Shown: piece after piece, positions 47,638 through 57,434 of the stretch | Layout of the letters: each line of letters begins with the position of its first letter | How positions within the stretch are numbered: position 1 is the first letter of the stretch | From: Sphingomonas carotinifaciens | Lineage (GTDB): Bacteria > Pseudomonadota > Alphaproteobacteria > Sphingomonadales > Sphingomonadaceae | Assembly (NCBI RefSeq): GCF_009789535.1 | Contig: NZ_WSUT01000005.1 | Span: forward strand, 2,231,501 to 2,295,500 | Length of the DNA: 64,000 nt | Reading direction: 5' to 3' | Position numbers and translations under genes: made by a program | The notes under the pieces: model-generated | The model's input: only the letters and a program-made list of their open reading frames with translations | The model's database searches: none | What the model was told of the DNA's origin: nothing

Positions 47638-49434
47638 ATGCAAGTCTATCAGGCTCCGTTGCGCGACATGCGCTTCGTCCTTCACGAACTGTTCGCCGAT
47701 GACGGTTTCGGCGATCTGCCCGGTTTCGAGGAGTTCTCCCCCGACCTGTACGATGCCGTTCTCGAAGAGGCGGCGCGGATGGCGCAGGAGGTGCTGTTGC
47801 CGCTCAACGCCAGCGGCGACATCGAAGGATGCCGGCTGGAAAACGGCGTCGTCCGCACGCCAGAGGGCTTTGCGCGCGCCTATGCCACCTTCCGTGACGG
47901 CGGCTGGGCAGCACTTGCCTCGCCGCCCGAATATGGGGGACAGGGCCTGCCGGAGACGGTGAACAAGCTGGTCGAGGAAATGATCTGTGCGGCCAATCTG
48001 TCGTTCAGCCTGTATCCCGGCCTGACCCACGGTGCGACCACCGCGATCGAGGGGCATGGTTCGGAGGCGCTGAAGGCGGCCTATCTGCCCAAGATGGTCA
48101 GTGGCGAATGGGCGGGCACCATGTGCCTGACCGAGGCGCATTGCGGCACCGATCTCGGCCTGCTCCGTACCAGGGCCGAACCGCGCGAGGATGGCAGCTT
48201 TGCGATCACCGGTGGCAAGATCTTCATCTCGTCGGGCGACCACGGCCTGACCGACAACATCATCCATCTGGTCCTCGCCCGCCTGCCCGATGCGCCGGCG
48301 GGGGTGAAGGGGATCAGCCTGTTCCTGGTGCCCAAATATCTGCCGGGTGCCGATGGTGCGGTCGGCGCGGCGAACGGCGTGTCGGTGGCCGGCATCGAGC
48401 ACAAGATGGGCCTGAAGGCATCCGCCACCTGCCAGATCGCGTTCGACGGCTCCACCGGTTGGCTGGTCGGCGAGGCGAACAAGGGGCTGGCCGCGATGTT
48501 CACGATGATGAACACCGAGCGCGTCTCGGTGGGCATCCAGGGCCTCGGCATCAACGAGATCGCGTATCAGTCCGCGGTCGCCTATGCCCGCGAACGCCTG
48601 CAGGGGCGCTCGCTGACGGGGGCGCAGCGGCCGGATCTGCCCGCCGACCCGATCATCGTCCACCCCGACGTCCGCCGCATGCTGATGACCATGCGCGTCT
48701 ATGCGCAAGGGTGCCGGGCGCTCGGCCAGTGGACTTCGCGCGCGCTCGATGCCGAGAAGCACAGCACCGATCCGGCGGTGAAGCAGCGTGCCGGCGATTT
48801 CGTCGCGCTGATGACGCCGGTGGTGAAGGCGCTGTTCACCGACCTTGCCTTCGATGCCGCAAACCTGGGCGTGCAGGTGCATGGCGGCCACGGCTATATC
48901 CGCGAACACGGCGTCGAGCAGTTCGTTCGCGATGCGCGGATCGCCCAGATCTACGAGGGCACCAACGGCGTCCAGGCGCTCGATCTGGTCGGCCGCAAGA
49001 TGCCCGCGCATATGGGCCGGGCGCTGCGGCCTTTCTTCCACGCCGTCTCGGCCTTGTGCGAGGAAACGGCGGGGCACGGCGACAAGGCGATCGCGGGATG
49101 GACCGCGGCACTGCACCAGAGCTTCGGCGCGCTTCAGCTCACCACGGGCATGATCGCGCAAAAGGGCATGAAGGACCCGGAGGAAGCGGGCGCGGCGGCA
49201 ACCGATTACCTGCGCATGCTGGGTCTGGTCGGCATCGGCTACACCTTCCTGAAGGCGGCGGTGATCGCGCAGGCGCGGCTGGACGAGGGGCATGACGATG
49301 CCGCCTTCTACCGCGCGAAGCTGGCGACTGCGGGCTTCTTCTTCGACCGCATCCTGCCGCAGGCGACGACCGGTTTCCTGGTCATCAAGTCGGGCAAGCG
49401 ATCGACCATGGCGCTGCCCGCCGACGCCTTCTGA
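47638..49434 (+). CDS. Acyl-CoA dehydrogenase, long form with extra C-terminal domain
   Basis: FAD enzyme for the first step of beta-oxidation, passing electrons to ETF. The protein has 598 residues, about 200 more than a short acyl-CoA dehydrogenase, owing to a C-terminal helical domain (from about 460). Seen directly: CLTEAHCGTDLGLLRT, ITGGKIFISSGDHG, GGHGYIREHGVEQFVRDAR, and YEGTNGVQALDLVGRK with the base candidate Glu440. The ATG at 47638 follows the previous stop by 17 bp; a longer frame from 46894 overlaps the previous gene and was rejected. Confidence 0.94.
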   Translation: MQVYQAPLRDMRFVLHELFADDGFGDLPGFEEFSPDLYDAVLEEAARMAQEVLLPLNASGDIEGCRLENGVVRTPEGFARAYATFRDGGWAALASPPEYGGQGLPETVNKLVEEMICAANLSFSLYPGLTHGATTAIEGHGSEALKAAYLPKMVSGEWAGTMCLTEAHCGTDLGLLRTRAEPREDGSFAITGGKIFISSGDHGLTDNIIHLVLARLPDAPAGVKGISLFLVPKYLPGADGAVGAANGVSVAGIEHKMGLKASATCQIAFDGSTGWLVGEANKGLAAMFTMMNTERVSVGIQGLGINEIAYQSAVAYARERLQGRSLTGAQRPDLPADPIIVHPDVRRMLMTMRVYAQGCRALGQWTSRALDAEKHSTDPAVKQRAGDFVALMTPVVKALFTDLAFDAANLGVQVHGGHGYIREHGVEQFVRDARIAQIYEGTNGVQALDLVGRKMPAHMGRALRPFFHAVSALCEETAGHGDKAIAGWTAALHQSFGALQLTTGMIAQKGMKDPEEAGAAATDYLRMLGLVGIGYTFLKAAVIAQARLDEGHDDAAFYRAKLATAGFFFDRILPQATTGFLVIKSGKRSTMALPADAF

Positions 49435-49513
49435 TCGCCGCACCCGCTCGCATACGGGGCCGAACGCACCACCATGCGTTTGGCCCCTGTCGAGAGGATG
49501 ACGGGAGCAAGGC

Positions 49514-50352
49514 GTGAAGTTTCTGGTACTTGAGAGTGAAACCGCGGAGGAGCGCGAGGCGCGTCGGCAGCGGGCGGGCAAAAGTTCGGGCGAAACCTAT
49601 GCCGCGACGCTGACCGGCATGGTGCCGGGGGCGGAGGTGACGCGCATCGCGCCCGCCGATGCCGACGCGCCGCACATGGGTCTGGAGGACATCGCCGCCT
49701 TCGATGCGGTGTTCGTCACGGGATCGCCGCTGCACGTCTATGACGACAAGCAGGAGGTGCGCCGGCAGGTCGCCTTCATGCGCGCGGTGTTCGCCAGCGG
49801 TGTGCGCTCCTTTGGCTCATGCGCCGGATTGCAGCTGGCGGTGTTCGCGCCGGGGGCAAGGTGCGCGCGATGACCGGTCGGATCGAGGCGGCGGTGGCGC
49901 GCGGCATCACCGCGACCGAGGCGGGGCGCGGGCATCCACTGCTCGCCGGCCGGCCGGGCGCCTGGGATGCGGCGGCGATCCATACCGACGAGGTGGAGCA
50001 ACTGCCCGACGGCGCCGTGCTGCTCGCCGGCAACGGCGTGACCCGCGTGCAGGCCGCGGAGATCCGGCATGATCGCGGCGTCTTCTGGGGTGTGCAATAT
50101 CACCCCGAATTGGCGCCCGGTGAGATCGCGGTCGCCATTCGTCATCAGGCGGACTCGCTGGTCGAATCCGGGCTGGCGACCGATGCCGAGGCGGTGGAAC
50201 GGCGCGCCGCGCTGCTCGACCGGTTGCAGCATGATCCGGCGGACAGGGCCGCGCGCTGGGAGCTGGGCGTCGATGGCGAGTTTGCTGAGGAAGACGGACG
50301 ACGGCGCGAACTCGCCAATTTCATCGCGGCGGTGACGCAGCAGCGTGGGTGA
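49514..50352 (+). pseudogene. Class I glutamine amidotransferase, frameshifted
   Basis: Two overlapping frames read as one amidotransferase. The first (GTG at 49514) runs to FGSCAGLQLAVFAPG with the nucleophile Cys and then stops at 49873. The second continues with GKVRAMTGRIEAAVARG, TEAGRGHPLLAG, HTDEVEQLPDGA and GVQYHPEL, supplying the His-Glu pair. Adding one G to the run of five at 49852-49856 joins them into a 279-residue protein. So it is either a recent pseudogene or a homopolymer sequencing error; a -1 slip on the G-run is also conceivable. The usual CWG signature is CAG here. Confidence 0.85.
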
Positions 50353-50426
50353 GGGGGCTCCCTACCCTTGCGATCGCGGCAAGCCAGCCTATCCCCACCT
50401 CCCCATTTTCAAAGGGCCCGACCCCC

Positions 50427-50738
50427 ATGGCGACCATTCCGTTCGACATTTCCCACAGCCTTGGCCGCGCGGAGGCACGGCGCCGGATCGAGGCGGGCCT
50501 GCCCAAGCTGGCGCAGCATATTCCGGGCGGCGGCACGGTCGATGCGGACTGGATCGACGGTGACCGGCTGACGCTGGCGATCACCGCGATGGGGCAGAAG
50601 GTCGCCGTCGACATGACGGTCGAGGATGCCCGCGTGGCGGGTACGGTCCAGGTGCCGATGATGCTGGCGATGATGGGCGGCCCGATCACAGAGTTCGTCA
50701 AAACCAGTGCGGAAAAGATGCTCGCCAAACCAGCCTGA
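50427..50738 (+). CDS. Polyhydroxyalkanoic acid system family protein
   Basis: A 103-residue protein of the PHA_gran_rgn family, from memory associated with polyhydroxyalkanoate granules. The conserved opening ATIPFDISHSLGRAEARRRIEAGLPKL and the late PMMLAMMGGPITEFVKTSAEKML are present. The ATG at 50427 has AAAGGG about 10 bp upstream; a longer frame from 50349 overlaps the amidotransferase end and lacks a site. It might link acyl-CoA supply from beta-oxidation to storage polymer, but no PHA synthase is in the window. Confidence 0.8.
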   Translation: MATIPFDISHSLGRAEARRRIEAGLPKLAQHIPGGGTVDADWIDGDRLTLAITAMGQKVAVDMTVEDARVAGTVQVPMMLAMMGGPITEFVKTSAEKMLAKPA

Positions 50739-50965
50739 TGCCGCACGAACGGGATCGATGACGGCGGGCGGGTACCACAAACCGGTTGACAGCTTCGCCC
50801 AAAGACGTAGTCGATCGGGGTGACGTTTCCCTATGCGTCAGTTGCCGGCCCTTTAGGTCCGGTGTCTGGACGACGAGGTGGCGGCGACCGTACGCATGCG
50901 GCGCCGCGCCGGTAAAAGGGCAGGCGGACCCGTGCCCCGCATGGGGCGATAGGAGAGGAATGACC

Positions 50966-51373
50966 ATGTTCTTCAGCATGATCGGAATGGCCCTGGCCGC
51001 AGCGTCGCCGTCCGCCGACGCCGCCATCGGGCGGTGGAAGACCGAGACGCGTGGTGGCGTCGTCGAGATCCAGCGTTGCGGCGCGTCGATCTGCGGCCGT
51101 ATCGTCACCTCCGACAATCTGCGTACGCAGCCCGACCTGAAGGATGCGAACAACAGCAATGCCGCGCTGCGCGGTCGCCCGATCAAGGGCATGCTGATGC
51201 TGAGCGGCTTTACCGCGGACGGCGATGCCTGGACCGGCGGCAAGATCTACAATGCCGAGGATGGCAAGACCTATAGCGCGAAGGTGACGCCGGTGGGCGC
51301 CAACCAGCTCAAGGTGCGCGGCTGCGTGTTCGTGCCGCTGTGCAAGACCCAGACCTGGACGCGCGTGCGCTGA
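50966..51373 (+). CDS. Secreted DUF2147 protein
   Basis: A 135-residue exported protein of DUF2147, a small beta-barrel-like family of unknown function. It has a short signal peptide (MFFSMIGMALAAASPSADA), then IGRWKTETRGGVVEIQRCGASICGRIV, DLKDANNSNAALRGRPIKGMLML, GGKIYNAEDGKTYSAKV and a C-terminal CVFVPLCKTQTWTRV. Cys pairs at about 36/41 and 122/127 could form disulfides. The ATG at 50966 is preferred over 50960 because the AGGAGAGG site at 50951-50958 would be too close to the latter. Confidence 0.85.
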   Translation: MFFSMIGMALAAASPSADAAIGRWKTETRGGVVEIQRCGASICGRIVTSDNLRTQPDLKDANNSNAALRGRPIKGMLMLSGFTADGDAWTGGKIYNAEDGKTYSAKVTPVGANQLKVRGCVFVPLCKTQTWTRVR

Positions 51374-51417
51374 TCGCGCGCACCCCGAGCCTTTTTCTGC
51401 TTCAGGAATTTTCCGTT

Positions 51418-52722
51418 ATGTCTCTGCGTATCAAGGGCGTGCTGCTCGCTTCGGTCGTCGCCTCCTCCTTCGCCTTTGCCGGGGCCGCGCACGCGCAGGC
51501 CTTCTACCTTCAGGAACAATCGGCGCGTGCCGCGGGCCGTGCCTTTTCGGGCGAGGTCGCCGATACCGGCGCCGCGTCGCTGTGGTGGAACCCGGCGGCG
51601 ATCGCCGATATCCGCAGCGGCGAGGCCGCGATCAGCGCGTCCGCCATCCTGCCCAAGGGCGATGTGGTCGACACGGGGTCGCGCATCCGGCGCACCGTGG
51701 CAGGCGTGCCGACCGCCATCAGCGGGCAGAGCACCTCGTCCGACCCGATCCGCAAGGGCGTGGTGCCGTCGGGCGCCGTGGCCTATCCGCTGAGCGACCG
51801 GATCGCGGTGGGCGTCGCCGTCACCTCGCCGTACAGCTTCACCACCAATTATGACGCCGACAGCTGGGCTCGGTACAGCGCGGATCGCACCCGCCTGCGC
51901 ACCATCGACATCCAGCCGTCGATCGCGGTGTCGCTGCTGCCCTGGCTGCGCGTCGGCGGCGCGGTGAACGTGGAATATTCCGACGCCACCCTGTCCAACG
52001 CGTTGCCGAACCTGTCCGCGGCGCTGCCCGACGGGTTGCAGCGCCTGTCCGGCGACGGCTGGGATCTGGGCTGGACGGCCGGCGTGCAGTTGCACAACGA
52101 CTGGGCGACGGTCGGCATCAGCTACAAGTCGGCGATCCAGCACAAGTTGAAGGGATCGCTGGAGATCAGCGGCCTGCTCGGGCCGCTCGCCGCGCAGAAC
52201 CGCGTGGTCGACGGGGCCACCGCCAGCTTCTACACGCCCGCGCAGATCATCGTCGGCGGTCGCTTCCGGGCGACGGATGCGCTGACGCTGAACGCGCAGG
52301 CGATCCGCTATACCTGGGGCCAGTTCGATGCGATCCGGCTGGGGCCGCCGCTGAACACCGCGATCCCGGAAAATTATCGCAACAGCTGGAGCCTGGCGGG
52401 TGGTTTCGATTACGCCCTGTCGCCCCGCGTCACGCTGCGCGCCGGTGTACAGCATGCGACGACCCCGACGCAGGATACGCAGCGTGACGCCCGTGTGCCC
52501 GATGCCAACCGCTGGAACTACGGCGCAGGCGGCACTTTCCAGGTGACGCCGGGCTTCGCGATCGATGCCGGCGCCAACTATGTCGACTTCGAGGATACGA
52601 CGATCGATCGTCCGGGCAGCTTCTATCCGGGAACGGCCGCCGCCACGACCATCCAGACCAATGGCGAATTGCGCAACGCGCGTGCGATCGTGCTAACGCT
52701 CGGTGGCCGGTTGAGCTTCTGA
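51418..52722 (+). CDS. FadL/OmpP1-type outer-membrane fatty-acid transporter
   Basis: A 434-residue outer-membrane beta-barrel for hydrophobic compounds. It has a signal peptide ending AHAQA, then the hatch segment [20 protein letters not shown] and the hallmark [11 protein letters not shown] (NPA motif, about 57-67), repeated amphipathic strands, and a C-terminal Phe (LGGRLSF). It lies 14 bp before etfB, in the same run as the acyl-CoA enzymes, so it probably brings fatty acids in for them. The ATG at 51418 has AGGAA about 10 bp upstream; the longer frame from 51340 lacks a signal peptide. Confidence 0.9.
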   Translation: MSLRIKGVLLASVVASSFAFAGAAHAQAFYLQEQSARAAGRAFSGEVADTGAASLWWNPAAIADIRSGEAAISASAILPKGDVVDTGSRIRRTVAGVPTAISGQSTSSDPIRKGVVPSGAVAYPLSDRIAVGVAVTSPYSFTTNYDADSWARYSADRTRLRTIDIQPSIAVSLLPWLRVGGAVNVEYSDATLSNALPNLSAALPDGLQRLSGDGWDLGWTAGVQLHNDWATVGISYKSAIQHKLKGSLEISGLLGPLAAQNRVVDGATASFYTPAQIIVGGRFRATDALTLNAQAIRYTWGQFDAIRLGPPLNTAIPENYRNSWSLAGGFDYALSPRVTLRAGVQHATTPTQDTQRDARVPDANRWNYGAGGTFQVTPGFAIDAGANYVDFEDTTIDRPGSFYPGTAAATTIQTNGELRNARAIVLTLGGRLSF

Positions 52723-52736
52723 GGAGGGGACAGGCG

Positions 52737-53486
52737 ATGAAGGTGCTGGTGCCGGTCAAGCGCGTGCTTGACTACAATGTGAAGCCGCGGGTGAAGGCGG
52801 ACGGGTCGGGCGTTGACCTGGCGAACGTCAAGATGAGCATGAACCCGTTCGATGAGATCGCGGTCGAGGAGGCGATCCGGCTGAAGGAGAAGGCCGGCGT
52901 CACCGAGGTGGTGGTGGTCTCGATCGGCGAGCCCAAGGCGGCGGACACGCTGCGCACCGCGCTGGCGATGGGTGCCGACCGGGCGATCCTGGTCACCGCC
53001 GAGGGCCGGGTGGAGCCGCTGGGCGTCGCCAAGCTGCTTGCCAGGATCGTCGAGGAGGAAAGCCCCGATCTCGTGATCCTGGGCAAGCAGGCGATCGACG
53101 ACGACAACAACCAGACCGGCCAGATGCTGGCCGGGCTGCTCGGCTGGGCGCAAGGGACGTTCGCGTCGAAGGTCGTGCTGGCCGAGGGGCAGGCGGTGGT
53201 CACCCGCGAGGTCGATGGCGGGCTGGAGACCGACACGCTGGTGCTGCCGGCGATCGTCACCACCGACCTGCGCCTGAACGAGCCGCGCTATGCCTCGCTG
53301 CCCAACATCATGAAGGCCAAGTCCAAGCCGATGGCGACGCGTGCCGCGGCCGATTTCGGCGTCGACATCGCAGCCCGCCACACGATCACCCATGTCGCCG
53401 AACCGGGCAAGCGTCAGGCCGGCGTCAAGGTCGCCGATGTCGACGAACTGGTGATGAAGCTGCAAGCGATGGGGATTGCCAAGTGA
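52737..53486 (+). CDS. etfB: Electron transfer flavoprotein subunit beta
   Basis: A 249-residue AMP-binding subunit of ETF, which takes electrons from acyl-CoA dehydrogenases and passes them to ETF-ubiquinone oxidoreductase. Seen: [68 protein letters not shown] (AMP-binding), and [14 protein letters not shown] (recognition-loop region). A GAGGGGACAGG site precedes the ATG. The stop overlaps the etfA start. Confidence 0.96.
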   Translation: MKVLVPVKRVLDYNVKPRVKADGSGVDLANVKMSMNPFDEIAVEEAIRLKEKAGVTEVVVVSIGEPKAADTLRTALAMGADRAILVTAEGRVEPLGVAKLLARIVEEESPDLVILGKQAIDDDNNQTGQMLAGLLGWAQGTFASKVVLAEGQAVVTREVDGGLETDTLVLPAIVTTDLRLNEPRYASLPNIMKAKSKPMATRAAADFGVDIAARHTITHVAEPGKRQAGVKVADVDELVMKLQAMGIAK

Positions 53487-54412
53487 AGACGCTGGTCTGG
53501 GTCGAACATGACGGCGGAACCGTCAAGGATGCCACGCTGTCCGCGGTGACCGCGGCGGCAAAGCTGGGCGAGGTCCACCTGCTGGTCGCAGGGCAGGGCG
53601 TGGATGCGGTCGCCCGGGCGGCGGCGGCGATCGCCGGGGTCGGCAAGGTGCATGTCGCCGATGACGCGGCCTATGCGCATGCGCTGGCCGAGAATGTCGC
53701 GCCGCTGGTGGTGGAACTGATGGGGCACCACGACGCCTTTGTCGCGCCGGCCACCACGACGGGCAAGAACATCGCGCCGCGGGTCGCGGCCCTTCTCGAC
53801 GTGATGCAGGTCTCCGACATCCTCTCGGTCGAGGGGCCGGACAGCTTCACCCGGCCGATCTACGCCGGCAACGCCATCGCCACCGTCAGGACCAGCGACA
53901 AGAAGCTGGTCGTCACCGTGCGCGGCACCGCCTTCGACAAGGCGGAGGCGCAGGGCGGCACGGGCACGATCGAGGCGGTCGCCGCCACCGGTGACAAGGG
54001 CCTGTCCAGCTTCACGGGTGCGGAGATCGCGGAGAATGCGCGTCCCGAGCTGACCTCGGCCAAGATCATCGTGTCGGGCGGCCGGGCGCTGGGCTCCGAG
54101 GAGCAGTTCCACGCGCTGATCGATCCGCTCGCCGACAAGCTGGGCGCCGCCGTCGGCGCATCCCGCGCCGCGGTCGATGCCGGCTACGCCCCCAACGACT
54201 ATCAGGTCGGCCAGACCGGCAAGATCGTCGCCCCCCAGGTCTATGTCGCGGTCGGCATCTCGGGCGCCATCCAGCATCTGGCCGGCATGAAGGACTCCAA
54301 GGTGATCGTGGCGATCAACAAGGACGAGGATGCCCCCATCTTCCAGGTCGCCGACATCGGCCTGGTCGGCGACCTCTTCAAGCTGGTCCCCGAACTCACC
54401 GAAAAGCTGTAA
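53483..54412 (+). CDS. etfA: Electron transfer flavoprotein subunit alpha
   Basis: A 309-residue FAD-binding ETF subunit. The C-terminal FAD domain shows [59 protein letters not shown]. The start is GTG at 53483, overlapping the etfB stop as GTGA, so the two are translated together. A strong hairpin at 54420-54450 follows 8 bp after the stop and ends the fatty-acid run. Confidence 0.96.
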   Translation: MKTLVWVEHDGGTVKDATLSAVTAAAKLGEVHLLVAGQGVDAVARAAAAIAGVGKVHVADDAAYAHALAENVAPLVVELMGHHDAFVAPATTTGKNIAPRVAALLDVMQVSDILSVEGPDSFTRPIYAGNAIATVRTSDKKLVVTVRGTAFDKAEAQGGTGTIEAVAATGDKGLSSFTGAEIAENARPELTSAKIIVSGGRALGSEEQFHALIDPLADKLGAAVGASRAAVDAGYAPNDYQVGQTGKIVAPQVYVAVGISGAIQHLAGMKDSKVIVAINKDEDAPIFQVADIGLVGDLFKLVPELTEKL

Positions 54413-54419
54413 AGACCAC

Positions 54420-54450
54420 CCCCCGCCGCTGTCCCGTGACGCGGCGGGGG
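54420..54450 (+). terminator. Terminator-like hairpin after etfA
   Basis: CCCCCGCCGC, an 11-nt loop, GCGGCGGGGG: a perfect 10-bp stem 8 bp past the etfA stop. There is no T-run, but position and strength suggest termination of the beta-oxidation operon. Confidence 0.65.
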
Positions 54451-54515
54451 AAATCGCCGTGAACGCTATCATAACCGATTGTTACGCGTGCAAATCTTCG
54501 TCTAAACACAATGGG

Positions 54516-55547
54516 ATGAGTGACAATCTGATCGATCCTGCGCAGTCGCGCGTTCGTACCATTGCCGATCTCGCGCGCCTGGCCGGCGTTTCTGCGGGAA
54601 CGGTATCGCGCGCGCTGGCGGGCAAGTCGCTCGTGAACGAGGAAACCCGCCTGCGCATCCAGGCGCTGGCCACTGCGCACGACTTCCGCCCCAACCAGAT
54701 GGCCAGCCGCCTGCGTACCAAGCGCACCGGCGTGATCGGCGTGGTGGTGCCGCTCGGCCATGAACGGCGCCAGCACCTGTCGGACCCCTTCTTCATGACG
54801 ATGCTCGGCCATCTTGCCGATGCGCTGACCGAAAACGGCTATGACGTCATGCTGTCGCGGATCATTCCGGACGCGGACGACTGGCTGGAACAGATCGTCA
54901 ATTCCGGCATGATGGACGGGGTCCTGCTGATCGGCCAGTCCGACCAGTTCGAGGTGATCGAGCGGGTCGCGCGCCGCTATCGCCCGCTCGTCGCATGGGG
55001 CAGCACCATGCCGGATCAGGTTCACTGCGCGGTGGGCAGCGACAATATCGCGGGGGGGCGACTGGCCGGCGAACGCCTGATCGCGCGCGGGGCGAAGCGG
55101 ATCGCGTTCCTGGGCGATGTGCGTGCCCCCGAAATCCGCCAGCGTTACGAGGGCGTGGCGGCAGCGATGGCGGCGGCCGGGCTGGCGGGCGGTCCGCTGC
55201 AACTGACCACGCATCTCGCCTCCGACATCATGGAGCAGGAGATCGCGCAGCATCTGTCCGCGGTGGGCGACCGGATCGACGGCATCGCCGCCGCATCCGA
55301 CGTGATCGCGATGACGGCGATGCGCGTCCTTGCCGACCGCAATATCCGGGTGCCGGACCAGATCCCCGTCGTCGGCTATGACGACCTGCCACTGGCGATG
55401 CAGACGGTGCCGCGCATCACCACCGTCCGCCAGGAAATTGCGGCGGGCGCGCGCGCGATGGTGCAGGCGCTGTTCGCGCGCATCGGGGGCGAGGACGCAC
55501 CGGGCGTCGTCATGCCGCCGCTGTTGATCGAGCGCGATTCCGCCTAA
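54516..55547 (+). CDS. LacI-family transcriptional regulator
   Basis: A 343-residue regulator. The N-terminal LacI helix-turn-helix (TIADLARLAGVSAGTVSRALAGKS, about 13-36) and hinge (FRPNQMASRLRTKRTG) precede a periplasmic-binding-protein-like sensor (GVVVPLGHERRQHLSDPFF... GYDDLPLAMQTVPRITTV). The effector is unknown. It is the first gene after the fatty-acid operon; a TAAC-N5-GTTA palindrome at 54472-54484, about 32 bp upstream of its ATG, might be its operator. The start at 54516 is chosen because the longer frame from 54330 overlaps etfA. No strong Shine-Dalgarno is visible. Confidence 0.87.
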   Translation: MSDNLIDPAQSRVRTIADLARLAGVSAGTVSRALAGKSLVNEETRLRIQALATAHDFRPNQMASRLRTKRTGVIGVVVPLGHERRQHLSDPFFMTMLGHLADALTENGYDVMLSRIIPDADDWLEQIVNSGMMDGVLLIGQSDQFEVIERVARRYRPLVAWGSTMPDQVHCAVGSDNIAGGRLAGERLIARGAKRIAFLGDVRAPEIRQRYEGVAAAMAAAGLAGGPLQLTTHLASDIMEQEIAQHLSAVGDRIDGIAAASDVIAMTAMRVLADRNIRVPDQIPVVGYDDLPLAMQTVPRITTVRQEIAAGARAMVQALFARIGGEDAPGVVMPPLLIERDSA

Positions 55548-55552
55548 ACCGC

Positions 55553-55580
55553 TTGGCGATAATATTATACTGTATATAAG
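55553..55580 (+). promoter_or_regulatory. A+T-rich promoter before the DUF885 gene
   Basis: TTGGCG, 16 bp, TATAAG, with the spacer containing the palindromes ATAATATTAT and TATACTGTATA. This is the clearest A+T island in the region and begins 5 bp after the LacI-family stop codon. It probably drives the DUF885 gene at 55632. Confidence 0.5.
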
Positions 55581-55631
55581 GAGCTTGCCTGCCTCTTCCT
55601 GAGGCCGTCACCATCGCCACCGGAGGAAGCC

Positions 55632-57419
55632 ATGCCCTATCATGCCCGCAGGATCAGCACGCGGACGGGTCGCATGGCAGGCGCGCTGGCCGCGCTGCTG
55701 TTGGCCAGCGCGGCGCCGGCCATCGCTACGGCACAGGGGAGCGCCGATGCCCGGCTGAAGACGCTCTACACCGAGGAATATGCCTGGCGCGAGCGGCAGC
55801 AGGGCCCCGGCGAGGACAACCCCGACGCCACCGCGAGCGGCCTGCCCGATGTCGGCCCGGCAGCACAGGCGGCACGGCTCGCCCGCTGGGAGGCGACCGC
55901 AAAGGCGCTGCAGGCGATCCGCCCCGCCACCCTGTCGCCGGCCGCGCAGGTGGATTATGCGGTCTACAAGGGGCAGATCGACGGGCTGCTCGCCGCGCAA
56001 CGCTTCCGCGATTACGAGATGCCGCTGACCGCGGACACCAGCTTCTGGAGCGACATCGCCAGCGCGGCGCGCGGCCGCTTCGTGACCGAGCGTGACTATC
56101 GTCGCTACATCGCGACGCTGCGCGACGTGCCGCGCTATTTCGACCAGCAGATTGCCAATATGCGCGCCGGGTTGCAGCGCGGCTTCACCATTCCGCGGGT
56201 GACGCTGACCGGCCGCGACATCGGTGTCGCGCAGGTGGCCGAGGCTAAGTCGGTCGAGGACTCACCCTTCTGGGAGCCGATGCGGACGATGCCCGCCTCG
56301 ATCCCCGCCGCCACCCAGAAGACGCTGCGCGACGAGGCACGCGCGGCGATCACCACCGCCGTGGTGCCGGCGCATGTCCGGCTGCTGACCTTCCTGCGCA
56401 ATGACTATATCCCTGGTGCGCGACCGACCACCGCCGCGGCCGACCTGCCCGACGGCACCGCCTACTACCGCTCCAAGATCCGCGAATATGTGACGCGCGA
56501 CATGACCGCCGACGCGGTCCACGCCACCGGCCTTGCCGAGATGGCCAAGATTCGCGCGCGGATGCAGCAGGTGATGCAACAGGTGAAGTTCGAGGGGGAT
56601 CTGCCCGCCTTCCTCACCTATCTGCGTACCGATCCCAAATTCTACCCCAAGACGCCCGAGGAACTGCTCTACCGCGCGGCGTGGATCGCCAAGACCTTTG
56701 ACGGCAAGGCGTCTGAGTGGTTCGGCCGCCTGCCGCGCAGCCGCTTCGCGATCAAGCCGGTGCCGGCCGACCTCGCCCCCTTCTACACCGGCGGGCGCGG
56801 CGGGCCGGGCATCTATCTGGTCAACACCTACAATCTGCCCGCACGGCCCTTTTATGCGCAGGTGGCGCTGACGCTTCACGAAAGCGCACCCGGCCATGCC
56901 TTCCAGATGCCGCTGGCGATGGAGAATGACGGCCTGCCCAAGTTCCGCCGCGACTCCTACCTGTCCGCCTATGGCGAGGGCTGGGCGCTCTATGCCGAGG
57001 CGCTGGGCGAGGAAATGGGCATGTACGAAACGCCCTACGACCTGTTCGGCATGCTGTCCTACCAGGCGTGGCGCGCGGCGCGGCTGGTGGTCGATACCGG
57101 CATCCATGCCAAGGGCTGGACGCGCGAACAGGCGCAAACCTATCTGCGGGACAATACGGCGCTGTCCGATCACGAAATAACGACCGAGGTCGACCGCTAC
57201 ATCGCGTGGCCGGGTCAGGCGCTCAGCTATTATATGGGGCAGTTGGCGATCCAGGCGGCCCGCGCCCGTGCCGAAAAGGCGCTGGGTCAACGCTTCAGCA
57301 TTCGCGCCTTTCACGATGCCATTTTGCAGCTCGGCTCGGTGCCGCTCAGCGTCATCGATGCGCGGGTCGACCGCCTGATCGCGGAGGGCGGCAAGGGTCC
57401 CTATCCCGACGAGGAATGA
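55632..57419 (+). CDS. Secreted DUF885 metallopeptidase-like protein
   Basis: A 595-residue exported protein of DUF885, a family with an M3/M32-like alpha-helical fold. It has a signal peptide (ending near AIATAQG), then a long helical domain, and the zinc-type motif HESAPGH (His416, Glu417, His422) followed by YGEGWALYAEALGEE. It is probably a metal-dependent peptidase acting in the periplasm; the substrate is unknown. The ATG at 55632 has a CGGAGGAAG site. It lies between the LacI-family regulator and the iron-uptake cassette, and its promoter is separate. Confidence 0.88.
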   Translation: MPYHARRISTRTGRMAGALAALLLASAAPAIATAQGSADARLKTLYTEEYAWRERQQGPGEDNPDATASGLPDVGPAAQAARLARWEATAKALQAIRPATLSPAAQVDYAVYKGQIDGLLAAQRFRDYEMPLTADTSFWSDIASAARGRFVTERDYRRYIATLRDVPRYFDQQIANMRAGLQRGFTIPRVTLTGRDIGVAQVAEAKSVEDSPFWEPMRTMPASIPAATQKTLRDEARAAITTAVVPAHVRLLTFLRNDYIPGARPTTAAADLPDGTAYYRSKIREYVTRDMTADAVHATGLAEMAKIRARMQQVMQQVKFEGDLPAFLTYLRTDPKFYPKTPEELLYRAAWIAKTFDGKASEWFGRLPRSRFAIKPVPADLAPFYTGGRGGPGIYLVNTYNLPARPFYAQVALTLHESAPGHAFQMPLAMENDGLPKFRRDSYLSAYGEGWALYAEALGEEMGMYETPYDLFGMLSYQAWRAARLVVDTGIHAKGWTREQAQTYLRDNTALSDHEITTEVDRYIAWPGQALSYYMGQLAIQAARARAEKALGQRFSIRAFHDAILQLGSVPLSVIDARVDRLIAEGGKGPYPDEE

Positions 57420-57434
57420 TTGCTGAATTATTTC

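Noticed and set aside
49819..50352. Second amidotransferase frame as an independent gene
   Set aside because: It lacks the nucleophile half and a credible start; it continues the first frame after a one-base shift, so both belong to one broken gene.
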